A DNA stretch of 64,000 bases from Apoda limacodes (taxonomy: Eukaryota; Arthropoda; Insecta; Lepidoptera; Limacodidae), in assembly GCA_946406115.1 (NCBI GenBank), contig OX291547.1:7011001-7075000 (forward strand), read 5' to 3'. Positions 54,207 to 64,000 of this stretch are shown here, piece by piece. The notes under the pieces were generated by a model. It did no database searches and was not told the origin of the DNA. It was given only the letters and a program-made list of their open reading frames with translations. A program made the translations under genes and the position numbers. Position 1 is the stretch's first letter, and each line of letters begins with the position of its first letter.

Positions 54207-54725
54207 TATATATATATATATATAGCGTACTGTAAATACAGCGAGGCGACGCGTTTCACATAAAAAATACCCAGAGTGAGCAAAGGGTAAATTCTTTTTT
54301 GGTTTATATTCTTCGTAGAGTACGGAAAAATATCAGAATAACGAGATGTCTAATAATAAGTAAATATGTACCATAAGCATACGTATGTATAAAAAATCAC
54401 ACAGATCTTTATTAGATATTTTTCCTACCGTAGATAAACTTTTTATTATCTTAACCATGTAATCATTCATGGTTTTACTACTCTTTGATGAAATATGTAA
54501 TAACTTCCTTAATTTCCGCCTTCCTTTGACAAGTGATCCGTTATGGCTGGCCAGAAATCCAATTAACAAAGTTATTTTCAATTCATATACTATTTCCTAT
54601 TTTATTGCATTGCTACAAGATATGTGACCATGCTAGTTTTTGAGAAATTGTCAAACTATATAAATATTCATTATTTGTTTTATTTAAAAAAAATTTTTAT
54701 TGATTGTCTAAATGTATGTATGTAT

Positions 54726-54739
54726 ATAATATATATATA

Positions 54740-54773
<34 letters not shown>
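54726..54773. repeat. (TA)n microsatellite
   Basis: This is about 48 bases of alternating TA with one TTTA interruption, directly before LINE-A copy E, which may have inserted into it. Confidence 0.85.
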
Positions 54774-54774
<1 letters not shown>

Positions 54775-54775
<1 letters not shown>

Positions 54776-57700
54776 ATCTGTGCATATCAGCAACCGTATC
54801 ATCTGTGTTGAGTCTTAGTATCGCACCTTTTTGTCTTCTAAGCTGTCTGTGCAGTGAATCCTCATCCCTAGTCTAAGAAAATTTATATAAAATGGCCAGA
54901 AATAGAAAAAGGAAAAGAGTTTGTACAGCGGCTACATCATCCACATACAATGTTGATTTTCGTAATATCAGGGGTATTCACGCAAATCTTAATGCAGTCC
55001 ACCATCACCTCGAGACTGCGCAGCCGACCATCCTCTTTCTAACGGAGACGCAGATATCCTGCCCGGCCGACACATCATACCTTCGTTATCCCGGCTACAA
55101 ACTCGAGCACAATTTTTTGAGTCGTGCCGGTGTATGTATGTTCGTCCGGGAGGATATCTGCTGTCGCCGACTTCATAGCCTTGAAGACAGGGACCTGTCG
55201 ATATTGTGGGTGGGCGTAGATCACGGCGGCCACACTCGTATCTATGCGTGCCTATACAGGTCTCATAGCGGTGACACGGACGTAACTCGACTCTTCACGC
55301 ACCTGAGTTTGACGACTGACCAAGTTCTAGAGCAATATCCCACAGCAGAACTAGTTATTTTGGGAGACTTTAACGCCCACCATCGTGAGTGGCTCAGTTC
55401 TCTAACCAATAACTATACAAGGATATCTGCTCATAAATCTGCTCTGACCTATGGATTCTCTCAGCTGTTAATTTCTCCAACGAGAATACCAGATATAGAG
55501 GACCATACGAGCTCCTTACTGGACCTTCTGCAGACTACACGTCCGGACGGATACTCCGTCTCAGTGGATGCGCCTCTTGGCTCCTCGGACCACTGTCTCG
55601 TTCGGACTCAAATGTCATGCACACAACCTGATCCTTCTGGGCCAACTAATTGGCGTCGTGTGTGGCACTATATGTCGGCAGACTGGGACGGATTGCGAGA
55701 ATTTTCTGCATCGTACCCGTGGAGGCAGCTCTGCTTTACTTCAGATGATCCTGACGTCTGAGCAGCCGCAGTCACTGAGACAATCCTCGCTGGTATGGAA
55801 TGTTTCATTCCTAACCTGCGAGTAGCTGCCGGCGTCAAAAAACGCCCGTGGTTTAATAGGTCTTCCAGAGAAGCTAAAATTCTTAAGCAAACTGCGTATG
55901 AGGCTTGGACCACGGCTCGTAATAATAATGATCCGAATATTTCTGAGTTAAAACGCAAATTAAATGCTGCCTTGAGGTTCAGTAAGAAAGCAACTGCCAG
56001 AGCAAATGGCAAATTCATCGGCAAAATAGGTGGGCGACTTGAGAGCTATCCTTCTGGGAGTCGTGCTTTCTGGTCGCTTGCTAAAGCCGCCGAGGAGAAC
56101 TTCTGCCAGTCGTCGTTATCACCACTGCGAAAGACCGATGGTGACTTGGCCCATAGTGCAAAAGAGAAAGCCGATCTATTGGGCAGTCTTTTTGCCTCCA
56201 ACTCGAATATGAACGACGAAGGCGCTGTACGACCACGTAAGACCATGCCGGAAATCTCTATAACACAGCGAGAGGTCCGGCGGGCGTTGCTTTCCCTAGA
56301 CGTTCATAAGTCGAGTGGGCCAGACGGTATACCAGCAGTGATGCTTAAGCAGTGTGCTCCTGAGTTATGTCCTGTACTCACGCGCCTCTTCGCGCTTTCC
56401 TACCATACTAGGCAATTTCCGCCTTCATGGAAGACTGCGAATGTGCACCCAGTGCCCAAAAAGGGCGATAGATCAGATCCATTGAATTACAGGCCTATCG
56501 CTATTACCTCTCTCCTCTCTAAGGTGATGGAGCGTGTGATCAACATACAGCTTTTGAGCTACCTAGAAAAACACGACCTGATCAGCGACCGTCAATATGG
56601 CTTTCGCCATGGTCGCTCCACTGGTGACCTTCTAGTGTATCTCACACACCGATGGGTACTAGCCATTGATAGTCAGGGGGAGGCATTGGCATGTAGCCTA
56701 GACATAGCGTAGGCGTTCAATCGTGTCTGGCACCGGAGTCTTCTATCGAAGTTGCCATCTTACGGATTGCCCGAGGGTTTGTGCAAATGGGTGGCTAGCT
56801 TTTTGTCCGGCAGACGCATACAGTAGTTGCACTGATAGCATGGACATTAATGCTGGTGTCCCGCAAGGCTCTGTGCTGTCTCCTTCGCTGTTTCTACTGC
56901 ACATCAATGATATGTTGGAGATCAACAACATACATTGCTATGCAGATGACAGTACTGGAGACGCTTATTACACGGGCCGTGCAAGCATCCCTCGTTTCGT
57001 TGTGGAGGAAAAACGTGAAGAACTTGTGTCTCCAATCGAGACCACACTGTCCAAGGTCTCTGACTGGGGACGGGTAAACTTGGTCCGATTCAACCCTACA
57101 AAGACACAAGTGTGCGCGTTCACCGCTAAGAAAACTCCAATCACTGTGGTCCCACAATTCCAGAACACTCCACTCTCCATCTCCAAGAGCATTGGGATTC
57201 TTGGTGTTCACATCTCCAGCGATGTTCAGTTCCGAGATCACTTGCTAGACAAGGTAAAGCTGGCGTCCAAAAAACTTGTGTACTCAACAGAGCGAAGCAG
57301 TACTTCACGTCGGGGCAAAGGTTGCTGCTTTACTAGTCCGGCCCCATATGGAGTACTCCTGCCATCTCTGGGCAGGTGCACCCGAATAACAGCTTGGCCC
57401 TCTTGACTCGGTTCAACGACGGGCTGTGAGAATTGTCGACGATCCTAAACTCACTTGCGGTATCGAGCCCCTAAGTCTCAGGAGAGACTTTGCCTCCCTG
57501 TGTGTGTTCTACCGCTTGTACAATGGGTTGTGTTCTGAGGAATTGTGATTGAAATGATGCCCACGGCTACTTTCTATCATCGCACCGCTCGCCATCGACA
57601 GGGAATTCATTCTCACACTTTAGAACCGAAATGGTCGCGTACAGTGCTGTTTCAGAGAAACTTCCTCCCGCGAACGCTTAGGTTATGGAATGAGCTCCCT

Positions 57701-57885
57701 GCCAAGATTTTCTCTAAGGACTACAGTATGGGGTTCTTCAAAAAAGAAGTTATTAGATTTCTGAAGGGTCGGCACCGCGCGAGTGATGCCCTTGGAGTTG
57801 CAAGCGTCCATAGGCTACGGTGACCGCTTACCATCAGGCGGACCGGAGGCTTGCTTGTCACCTTAGTGGTATAAAAAAAAAAGCT
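54775..57885 (+). pseudogene. LINE-A copy E: longest copy, endonuclease plus reverse transcriptase
   Basis: The 5' leader (54785-54891) precedes ATG 54892. Residues 1-240 form an apurinic-type endonuclease: FRNIRG, TETQ (E52), GDFNAHH (158-164) and SSDH (231-234), all catalytic positions present. A TGA at 55759-55761 (Cys in copy B) interrupts the frame. The same frame resumes with KKRPWFNRSSREAK and the RT fingers HKSSGPDGIPAVMLK, NYRPIAITSLLSKVME, QYGFRHGRSTGD. A TAG at 56710-56712 replaces Lys, and the motif A Asp is changed to Asn (AFNRVW, 56719-56721). A 14-base deletion near 56827 shifts the frame. Then follow GVPQGSVLSPSLF, YADD (56939-56950), DWGRVNLVRFNPTKTQVCAF, a 1-base and a 7-base deletion (57276, 57334) and a 2-base insertion near 57546. 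The C-terminus (PRTLRLWNELPAKIF, FLKGRHRASD) is intact to 57823. It ends in the family 3' end and poly(A). It is immobile in cis. Confidence 0.92.
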
Positions 57886-58238
57886 GTTGAGCAGATAAGT
57901 TTGATGAATTGAGCTGATGTCCTTTTCCTTTTTTTGATAGGCTGAGTTCACTGTGATACACTTCACTTTTAATGTTATTGGTCCCGCGCGGGTAATAGAG
58001 TTTTTATATGTAAGTACACTTGAGCAGAACAACTTTTCGTTAATATTCAAAATCCGTTTGAAATACGCACATCAACTGTAGCTAGTGAAGACAGTGTTGC
58101 TGCGCTAAAATTGTGGCCCCAACTGTAACCTAGCCTAAACTAACTATTGCAGGCTTCATTAGAATAACTAAAAAGTTCCACGCTGATAACCGATTAGGGC
58201 TGGCGGAGCCGCTGGCAAAATCTAATATACTTCCAAAC
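57886..58238. other. No recognisable feature
   Basis: This is spacer after copy E. The phrase TAGGGCTGGCGGAGCCGCTGGC (58196-58217) resembles a Helitron 3' hairpin but has no CTAG end. Confidence 0.4.
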
Positions 58239-58345
58239 TAATATTATTAAAAATTATAAATGCGAAAGTAACTCTGTCTATCTGAACCGATTAAGATGAA
58301 ATAAGCAATGATATTAGTTAGAGACCCGGGGAAGGACATAATTTT
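58239..58345 (+). mobile_element. Helitron-like 5' fragment
   Basis: ACTAATATTATTAAAAATTA, TAAATGCGAAAGTAACTCTG, then AACCGATTAAGATGAAAT and AGAGACCCGGGGAAGGACAT parallel 50660-50800. Confidence 0.45.
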
Positions 58346-59300
58346 ATATCAAAATTTAAAACATTGTGGGCCGCTCTCATACTGTACTGCAAGTTTATCC
58401 CAAATAAGCTTGTGCAAGATATGGTCGCATATAGTAGCATGTTTGAGAAAAATGCTATTTCAGCAGTCGGTTATATTCAGCAATAAATAAACTTGCCACT
58501 CTCGACAGTGCACGTACGGTTACCAGCATTTAAACAGCGAGGAACAATGTCTTTCTAGGTGTAATTGATACCTTTAGATGCACTAACAGATCGATCTAAT
58601 CAACGGCGTATATTAAAGACAAAAAAAAAGAATATAAAAAAATACATTCGAGAACAACTTATCAGACTTGGCAGGTGTTTTTATTAAGAAAGAAAGAAAG
58701 AATCATAATTATTTAGCACTCATATTGTTATATGTACTTAAAAATAAAATAAAAAACTAAGACGGAATATAATTGATATGTGTAATATTGCATTTCAGTG
58801 GAATTCGTTCATATACTGTCATGGTGGATTGTTTACTTACAACTTTAAGTATAGTTATTTTACTAAGAAATATTTATGACTAGTTTTAAAAATTTATCTA
58901 AAGACAAGATTTAAAGGTAAAGTATGTGGTGTGTCAAAGAATACCGGTGACATAAACTTATGAGATTTCCTTAACATTGAAAAAGTTAGGTACTTAGTGG
59001 AAATAAAACAAGTTTTACGTTGTTTAGTAATTATTTTTGAAATTTTGTTAATGTCGTTTCATTTTATTTCTTTAAACACATTGATAATACTATTATAAAG
59101 GCTAAATTATCCATTTAACAATTATTATTTATATACATATGGGGGTGTGTGTGTACGTAAATACATGTTTAAACTTCAACATCATATGAGTACCTAAATG
59201 TAAACGATAACTGCTGCCGACAAACTGTTACACAATTTAGCAGATTAATATATTTTAACGATGATTTTAATATATGTTTTGTATATGTTTTGTTTGTCAC
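58346..59300. other. No recognisable feature
   Basis: This is AT-rich with a (GAAA)n-like run near 58690. No coding is seen. Confidence 0.5.
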
Positions 59301-59380
59301 AGCGCGAAGCAGTACTTCATCTCGGGGCAAAGGTTGCTGCTTAACTGAGAGAATCTTCGAAGATCCCAAACTCACTCACT
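59301..59380 (+). pseudogene. LINE-A copy F: short internal fragment
   Basis: GCGCGAAGCAGTACTTCATC, TCGGGGCAAAGGTTGCTGCT matches the RSKQYFTSGQRLLLY part of LINE-A. It then jumps to GAGAATCTTCGAAGATCCCA, AACTCACT (RIVDDPKLT). A deletion of about 110 bases joins the two. Confidence 0.7.
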
Positions 59381-59614
59381 TCCTAGTAAAAATTTAGTCT
59401 TCTGCCTACTTCGGTATAAAAGATAAAACCATACAACATGCCAACAGGCAGACAGAAATCGTAAGCTTAGTAATAAGGCTCCGTTGGCACCGTTCGGGTA
59501 TAAAACCTAAAAATTTAATTTTTCGTCAGCATTTAAAAGAAGCTTTTATAACTTCATAAAATCTTGTCTAGCTTTTTTTTTGTTTTGATTTTTTATTTTT
59601 ATCTTAATAAAGGT
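59381..59614. other. No recognisable feature
   Basis: Nothing supportable is seen here. Confidence 0.4.
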
Positions 59615-59880
59615 ATAAATAAATAAATATTTTTGGACATTACGCACAACGCCGTCTAGCCTCAAAGTAAGCAAAGCTTGTGTTATGGATAACAGACAAC
59701 AGATACAAATACATACATATTACTTTTTTTTTGTAGATACATACATATCATACATAAGTACACCCAGACTCAAGACAAACACAAATGTGTATCACATAAA
59801 TGTTTGTCCAGCGCGGGAATCGAACCCACACCCTCTGCACAGCAGTCGTGCTGCTAGCTAGGCTGCGAGGGAGTCGTACT
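59615..59880 (-). repeat. SINE-A copy 3 (complete)
   Basis: On the minus strand, the head TCGCAGCCTAGCTAGCAGCA, with GTGTGGGTTCGATTCCCGCG (B box), precedes the SINE-A body: GGACAAACATTTATGTGATA, CTTGAGTCTGGGTGTACTTA, AGACGGCGTTGTGCGTAATG. The tail is (TTTA)n. Confidence 0.8.
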
Positions 59881-61097
59881 GCGGAGCATCCTATGCTAAG
59901 AACAAAATACTGTAAGGGGGTGATTCCAGTATTGTGACTTAAATTTTCGAAAACGTAATAATAACTGGTTTCCTAGTTCAGGAAGCTGTAGGTATTATAT
60001 GGACGTCATTCAAATAAAATACAAACAAGAGGTCATTTATGCCTTTTATTGAATATGTATACAAAGTGCTCACAGATATGATTTACACAGAAATGACGGT
60101 TTTTATTTAATTCAAATCACTTATGTATTATTTTGAGGTTATGTACATTAATTATTCGTAACAAAAATATTACGTTTTAGTTAATAGGATGATACAAATT
60201 GCAATTTATGTCACTTGTATTTAATGTGATTTGGTCCTAACAGTAATGATGTTTGAACTTTTTAAAGCACTAAATAAATAATTAAAATCTATCTTTTCGT
60301 AATATTTATATGCGTACACTGACAGTTGATCTGCACACCCAGCAAGGACTAATTATTAGTGTAGACCTCGTGTTGCCATATCAAACAAATTGCTACCCAA
60401 TATTCATTCGTAATTAACAATATTTTACGGAATTTGAGTGATCTCACAGAAATGACGGTATTTTAAACCTAACTGCAGCACTTAAATAACTTAAATCTGC
60501 CAACATAAAATTCTGAAAGATATAGAATATTCCGCTTACATGTGTCATTATAACCAGTAAATATTTATGACATTTCGTAATTTTAATACGGCGTTTAAGT
60601 AACGTATCACAGGACATGACTTTCGAGTCTTATATTAGATACAATTTTTTTTTTTGTAAAAAATTAATATTTTTTCTTTGTTATATAAAAAATCACACTA
60701 ATATTGAGTAAAATTAAAGATGAAAGAAAGAAATTACAGGTAAAATCTATATTACAAGGAGTAACTTAATTTTATCACTGAGATTGGAATTAACCATAGG
60801 TACTAATCTGTAATCATGTTGAATGTCTACATCCATAGTAGCACACTTCCTGCACTAGAAACTAAATTCTAATAAATCAATCAGAAGACAAACATGAGTT
60901 TAAACGTTGGTACATTTATTGACAACATAGCGGTCCAAAAAGTTTGAAATTTCAATTGAAAAAGTTAAGATAATAATAAGATTAATAACAAAAAGGATAA
61001 CATTCCGCATATAGCTTCAGTTGGTATAAAACAAAACAAAAATCTTAAATAAAAAAAAAAAAACTACAGAAGCATTGAGAAATAAAAAGTAATAAAC
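59881..61097. other. AT-rich region with an 18-base direct repeat
   Basis: CACAGAAATGACGGT occurs at about 60087 and again at about 60444 with similar flanks (TTTTTATTT / ATTTTAAA). A Rep-E-like phrase, TCCAGTATTGTGAC, lies near 59928. No coding is seen. Confidence 0.4.
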
Positions 61098-61257
61098 AGG
61101 TGCACCTAAAACATACCAAATATTTAAATATAAGCAGACGGTACTCATTTTAAGGTAACTACTATAGTTTGAGTAATCCGTACTACTATTTCAACTTGCA
61201 TTGAAATGAGTCCCGTCTGCTTATGTTTAAATATATTTGGTATGCATAAGGTGCACT
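61098..61257. mobile_element. MITE with ~52-bp inverted ends
   Basis: The left arm (AGGTGCACCTAAAACATACC, AAATATTTAAATATAAGCAG, ACGGTACTCATTT) and the right arm 61204-61257, read in complement (AGTGCACCTTATGCATACCA, AATATATTTAAACATAAGCA, GACGGGACTCATTT), match with few gaps. The ~50-base centre is non-coding. No clear target duplication is present. Confidence 0.75.
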
Positions 61258-61435
61258 AGTCTATTTCTTCTTAGTTCTTAATATTGGTGCAGTTAGGTTT
61301 TTAATTTATTTAATTATTTATCTTTATTCACAGCTATTTAGTTTGAGTTTGTTTTTTTACTTTTTTCTTTGACCCACGCTTGACTTTTTAACGTTATGTG
61401 CCATAAATTTTCGGCATGGGTTCTTCAAGTTCTTT
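61258..61435. other. No recognisable feature
   Basis: This is a short AT-rich spacer. Confidence 0.4.
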
Positions 61436-61855
61436 TTAGGGTTCCGTACCAAAAGGGTAATTAGCGAAACCCTATTACTAAGACTCCGCTGTCTGTCTGT
61501 CACCAGGCTGTATTTCATGAACCATGATAGTAAGACAATTTAAATTTTGACAGAAGATGTATTTATATTGCCGTTATAATAACAAATTCTAAAAAACAGA
61601 ATAAAATAAATATTTATAAATAATAATAATATTTAAACGTGATTTTTTTTACTCGTTTTTGCTCGATATTGATAACGGCTACAGGTAGACGCTTGAAATA
61701 TTCACAGAATATTTAGTTATATATTCAATTTAAAAATAAATGATAAAATTAAAATAAAAAAAAAAATTTAAGGGGGGTTCCCATACAACAAACCTGATTT
61801 TTTTGCCGTTTTTATAGAAAACGGTAAGGAACTCTTTGGCCAATTTTTTTTGAAA
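61436..61855 (+). repeat. Dispersed repeat Rep-C, longest copy
   Basis: It opens AGGGTTCCGTACCAAAAGGG and continues CTAAGACTCCGCTGTCTGTC, CACCAGGCTGTATTTCATGA, TATTGCCGTTATAATAACAA, GCTCGATATTGATAACGGCT, CCCATACAACAAACC and TTTTTGCCGTTTTTATAGAA, ending GGTAAGGAACTCTTTGGCCA. The CGAGTCCGACTCGCAC end block is deleted. Confidence 0.75.
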
Positions 61856-62415
61856 CCCCACTCGAGGGTGTTGAATTTTTAGCCCGTACATCAAAGCGCA
61901 TAAAATGTGACCCGCCCAGTGACACTTGCGCCATCAAGATGAATCTAATGACGTATTATTTATCAAAATCGGTTAAGCCATTGAGTTAGTTACGACCGGT
62001 CATAGGAACGGACATACATACATACAGGTCAAACACATAATGAACGAGGATCAATTCGATGTATATATAGTAAGGTTGTCATTTTAATATTTGGAACATT
62101 TTGAAAAAAGGAGCAGGTAGTGTAAAATAACAAAACACAAACCTATTGTTTACACAAAAGTTAGTAGAGATTGGCGCGCGTGTTTCTTTTTTCAATCATC
62201 GATCAAAAACCCATGAACGTTTTTTAATTAATTCTACAAGTAATCTCTTTTAACTTGCGCCGTATGATCGTCACGCACGCACCCTGTAATCCCGGCATGT
62301 CGAGACAGTCAGTGATGGGATTAATATAGTGAAGTAGCAGCGGCATTATACACTATATTATTCGGTGGTAAATGCGATAACTGTGACTCAAACTTTGCAA
62401 AGCTGATCAAATCCA
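61856..62415. other. Unclassified repeat-like sequence and spacer
   Basis: The part 61855-62045 (CCCACTCGAGGGTGTTGAAT, AAATCGGTTAAGCCATTGAG, ACATACATACATACAGGTCA) resembles a lepidopteran dispersed repeat that I cannot name. The rest is spacer. Confidence 0.4.
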
Positions 62416-62640
62416 TACTATATAATATTATAAAAGCGAAAGCGAGTTTGTCCTTTCGTCACGTTGCGACGGTGTATCTCATTAAGTTAAAATTTCGCAC
62501 AGGGTTAGCCAAAGAGATAGAGAATGACATAGGTAAAGTACCTTTTTATCCCGGAAAAATGAATCCCACGAAGTCAAACTATAGCTACAGCTCAATCTTG
62601 ATGTACTTAATTTATATAATCAAGGGTTTGACGTAGGTAA
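62416..62640 (+). mobile_element. Helitron-like 5' part
   Basis: TACTATATAATATTATAAAA, GCGAAAGCGAGTTTGTCCTT, TATCTCATTAAGTTAAAATT, then ATAGAGAATGACATAGGTAA and TTATCCCGGAAAAATGAATC. It has the opening typical of this class and lacks a 3' terminus. Confidence 0.45.
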
Positions 62641-62671
62641 AGCACATTCGGCAAAATTAAATTTGGCCGAG

Positions 62672-62862
62672 TCAGTGATGGCCGAGGATTTTCGATTTCA
62701 ATTTGCATCCTGGGTGGCGGAGGTTCGAGCCTGGCAACTCAGCATGCAAATGACTCTTGCACCAATGACTCTTTTTCTTAATGTCTCAAATATATTGATT
62801 ATTTACACCATTAGCTTTTCGGTGAAGGAAAACATGAAGAAAACCTGCATACATCAGGAAAA
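62672..62862 (+). repeat. SINE-B copy 4
   Basis: GTCAGTGATGGCCGAGGATT (A box), GGCGGAGGTTCGAGCCTGGC (B box), then TAATGTCTCAAATATATTGA, TTAGCTTTTCGGTGAAGGAA and AACCTGCATACATCAGG. The body stops where a Rep-C copy begins. Confidence 0.75.
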
Positions 62863-62865
62863 AAT

Positions 62866-63122
62866 GGGCCAAGTGCGAGTCGGACTCGCGCACGTAGGTT
62901 TCCGTACAATAATCTATAAAAACGGCAAAAAAATCACGTTTGTTGTATGAGAGCTCCCTTAAATATTAATTATTATTTTTTTTTAGTATTTCTTATTCTG
63001 TGAAAATTGCTGTGTCTAACTATAACGGTTCATGAGATACAGTCTGGTGACAGACGGACGGACTTACAGCGGAGTCTTAGGAATAAGGTCCCGTTTTTTA
63101 CCCTTTGGGTACAGCCCTAAAA
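62866..63122 (-). repeat. Dispersed repeat Rep-C, minus-strand copy
   Basis: GGGCCAAGTGCGAGTCGGAC, TCGCGCACGTAGG, AAAATCACGTTTGTTGTATG, TAACGGTTCATGAGATACAG, CTGGTGACAGACGGACGGAC and TTTACCCTTTGGGTAC trace the complement of Rep-C from end to start. The terminal AGGGCT is preserved. Confidence 0.8.
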
Positions 63123-63468
63123 ATAAGTGGGGACGTATGAGGCCGATAAGAAAATTTGGCAAAATATAGTTCATACATATGTGAGTTGACAGTTTTAAAA
63201 GCAATGTCTTCATTTTATTGTGCTTTTTTCTTTAAGTTGTTTAAAATTATCAATGTTAAACGCACTTTGTACATTGTATACATTGTACATTGTTGTACAT
63301 TGCTTAAAATACATATTAAAATAAATAAACTTTAAGATTATTCCCGAGCCCTATAGTTAGAGATCGGATTACCCTTCTGTACCGTTAGTCATCAATGGAG
63401 ACACACACTCGGTGTAGGTAGACGTTCGTCTTTAGGCACCTAGGTATTTTGGACAAACTTTATGTTTG
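63123..63468. other. Spacer with short SINE-B-like piece
   Basis: GGGGACGTATGAGGCCGATA at 63130 resembles a SINE-B-associated tail. A GTACATTGT-TACATTGTACATTG run follows near 63268-63302. Nothing else is seen. Confidence 0.35.
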
Positions 63469-63520
63469 TGTCAGCTCATACCGAGACGCAACGCGACGAG
63501 ACTTGGTGTGAGCCGACCCT
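63469..63520. mobile_element. MITE-B copy 2 (~50 bp)
   Basis: TGTCAGCTCATACCGAGACG on the left and GGTGTGAGCCGACC on the right pair imperfectly. The left arm is nearly identical to 49971-49989. Confidence 0.65.
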
Positions 63521-64000
63521 TACAAACAAGAGAACACACAGACGATAGCAAAATGATCTCCTAAGAATTAAGAGTTCAATAATAGGACATCAACTTTTTT
63601 TTTACAGCTCGACTTTCAACTGAGGTAAAGGCGCCTAGCCTAGATGGTGGCTAAGGGCATCCATCCAAAGACGATAACGGTAGGTAGGTACTAAATATGG
63701 GTTCGACTCATATATTGCGACTCATAAAGCAGCAACGCTTGCTCCGAGGTAAAGTATTGTCTCTCTGCTCTAGTGACTGTAGCAAGTTTTCTGGACGCTC
63801 ATATTCCAAATGATCTCGAAACTGAAGGTCACTGCAGATGTCGATACTCCTAATGCCCTTGCACATGGTAAGGAACATGTCTTTTATTTTTTAAACCACA
63901 GTAAACTGGATTTTTTAGCGGTAAACCAGAAGACTGAAATTTTAATTGGTTTTAATCAAAGCTGATTGATTTCTTCTTTGAGACACTGAACTCTGTCTGT
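63521..64000. other. No recognisable feature
   Basis: This is spacer to the window end, without a coding or repeat match. Confidence 0.45.

Noticed and set aside
1..64000. Bacterial operon, phage, plasmid or viral insertion
   Set aside because: There is no gene packing, ribosome binding sites, viral structural or replication genes, or gag-pol with LTRs. The RT genes are all LINE type.

Overview
This window reads as a stretch of nuclear DNA from a moth or butterfly (Lepidoptera). It is AT-rich, has no prokaryotic-style gene packing and no ribosome binding sites, and is filled with several repeat families that I recognise from memory as lepidopteran. These include a repeat opening GGGTTCCGTACCC and closing on an AGTCCGACTCGCACTTGGCC-like end, and a LINE whose 3' end reads GGCGGACCGTAAGCTTGTTT followed by a GTGGTATA(A)n tail. 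The species cannot be named from what I see.

The only conserved host gene I can support is one tRNA-Val(AAC) at 14456-14528. I find no convincing host protein-coding gene. Nearly all recognisable coding sequence belongs to decayed transposable elements.

Main content. (1) One LINE family (LINE-A here, Jockey/CR1 type with endonuclease and reverse transcriptase) has pieces at 874-1866, 4325-4860 (5' end), 6946-8992, 18634-19065, 53251-53768, 54775-57885 (the longest copy) and 59301-59380. (2) An RTE-type LINE lies on the minus strand at 40445-43660, and a second RTE scrap at 11785-12020. (3) C-terminal scraps of other LINEs lie at 3380-3725, 16640-17365, 23105-24085 and 44735-45300. (4) DNA transposons: a mariner relic at 4906-5218 and a spliced-looking Tc1-like transposase relic at 6269-9095 (minus), into whose intron the second LINE-A copy has jumped. 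(5) Helitron-like elements with A|TC...CTAG|T termini, best at 27253-27755, 50056-50651 and 52570-52805. (6) Two tRNA-derived SINE families, several small inverted-repeat elements (MITEs), and four or more dispersed families without coding capacity.

Region by region: 0-5.5 kb is dense LINE, MITE and mariner debris; 5.9-9.5 kb is the nested Tc1/LINE-A locus; 10.6-16.2 kb holds a Harbinger-like MITE, paired inverted repeats and the tRNA gene; 16.6-19.1 kb holds LINE scraps; 19-36 kb is mostly featureless AT-rich DNA with scattered SINE, Helitron and repeat pieces; 35-40 kb has SINE and Helitron pieces; 40.4-43.7 kb is the RTE element; 44-53 kb is a mixture of LINE, Helitron, SINE and MITE pieces; 53.2-57.9 kb has two LINE-A copies around a strongly palindromic GC-rich element; 58-64 kb has SINE, MITE and dispersed repeats.

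The genes do not form a pathway. What can be read is insertion history: elements inside elements, target-site duplications, and loss of catalytic residues. Family names come from motif recognition and memory; no database search was possible.
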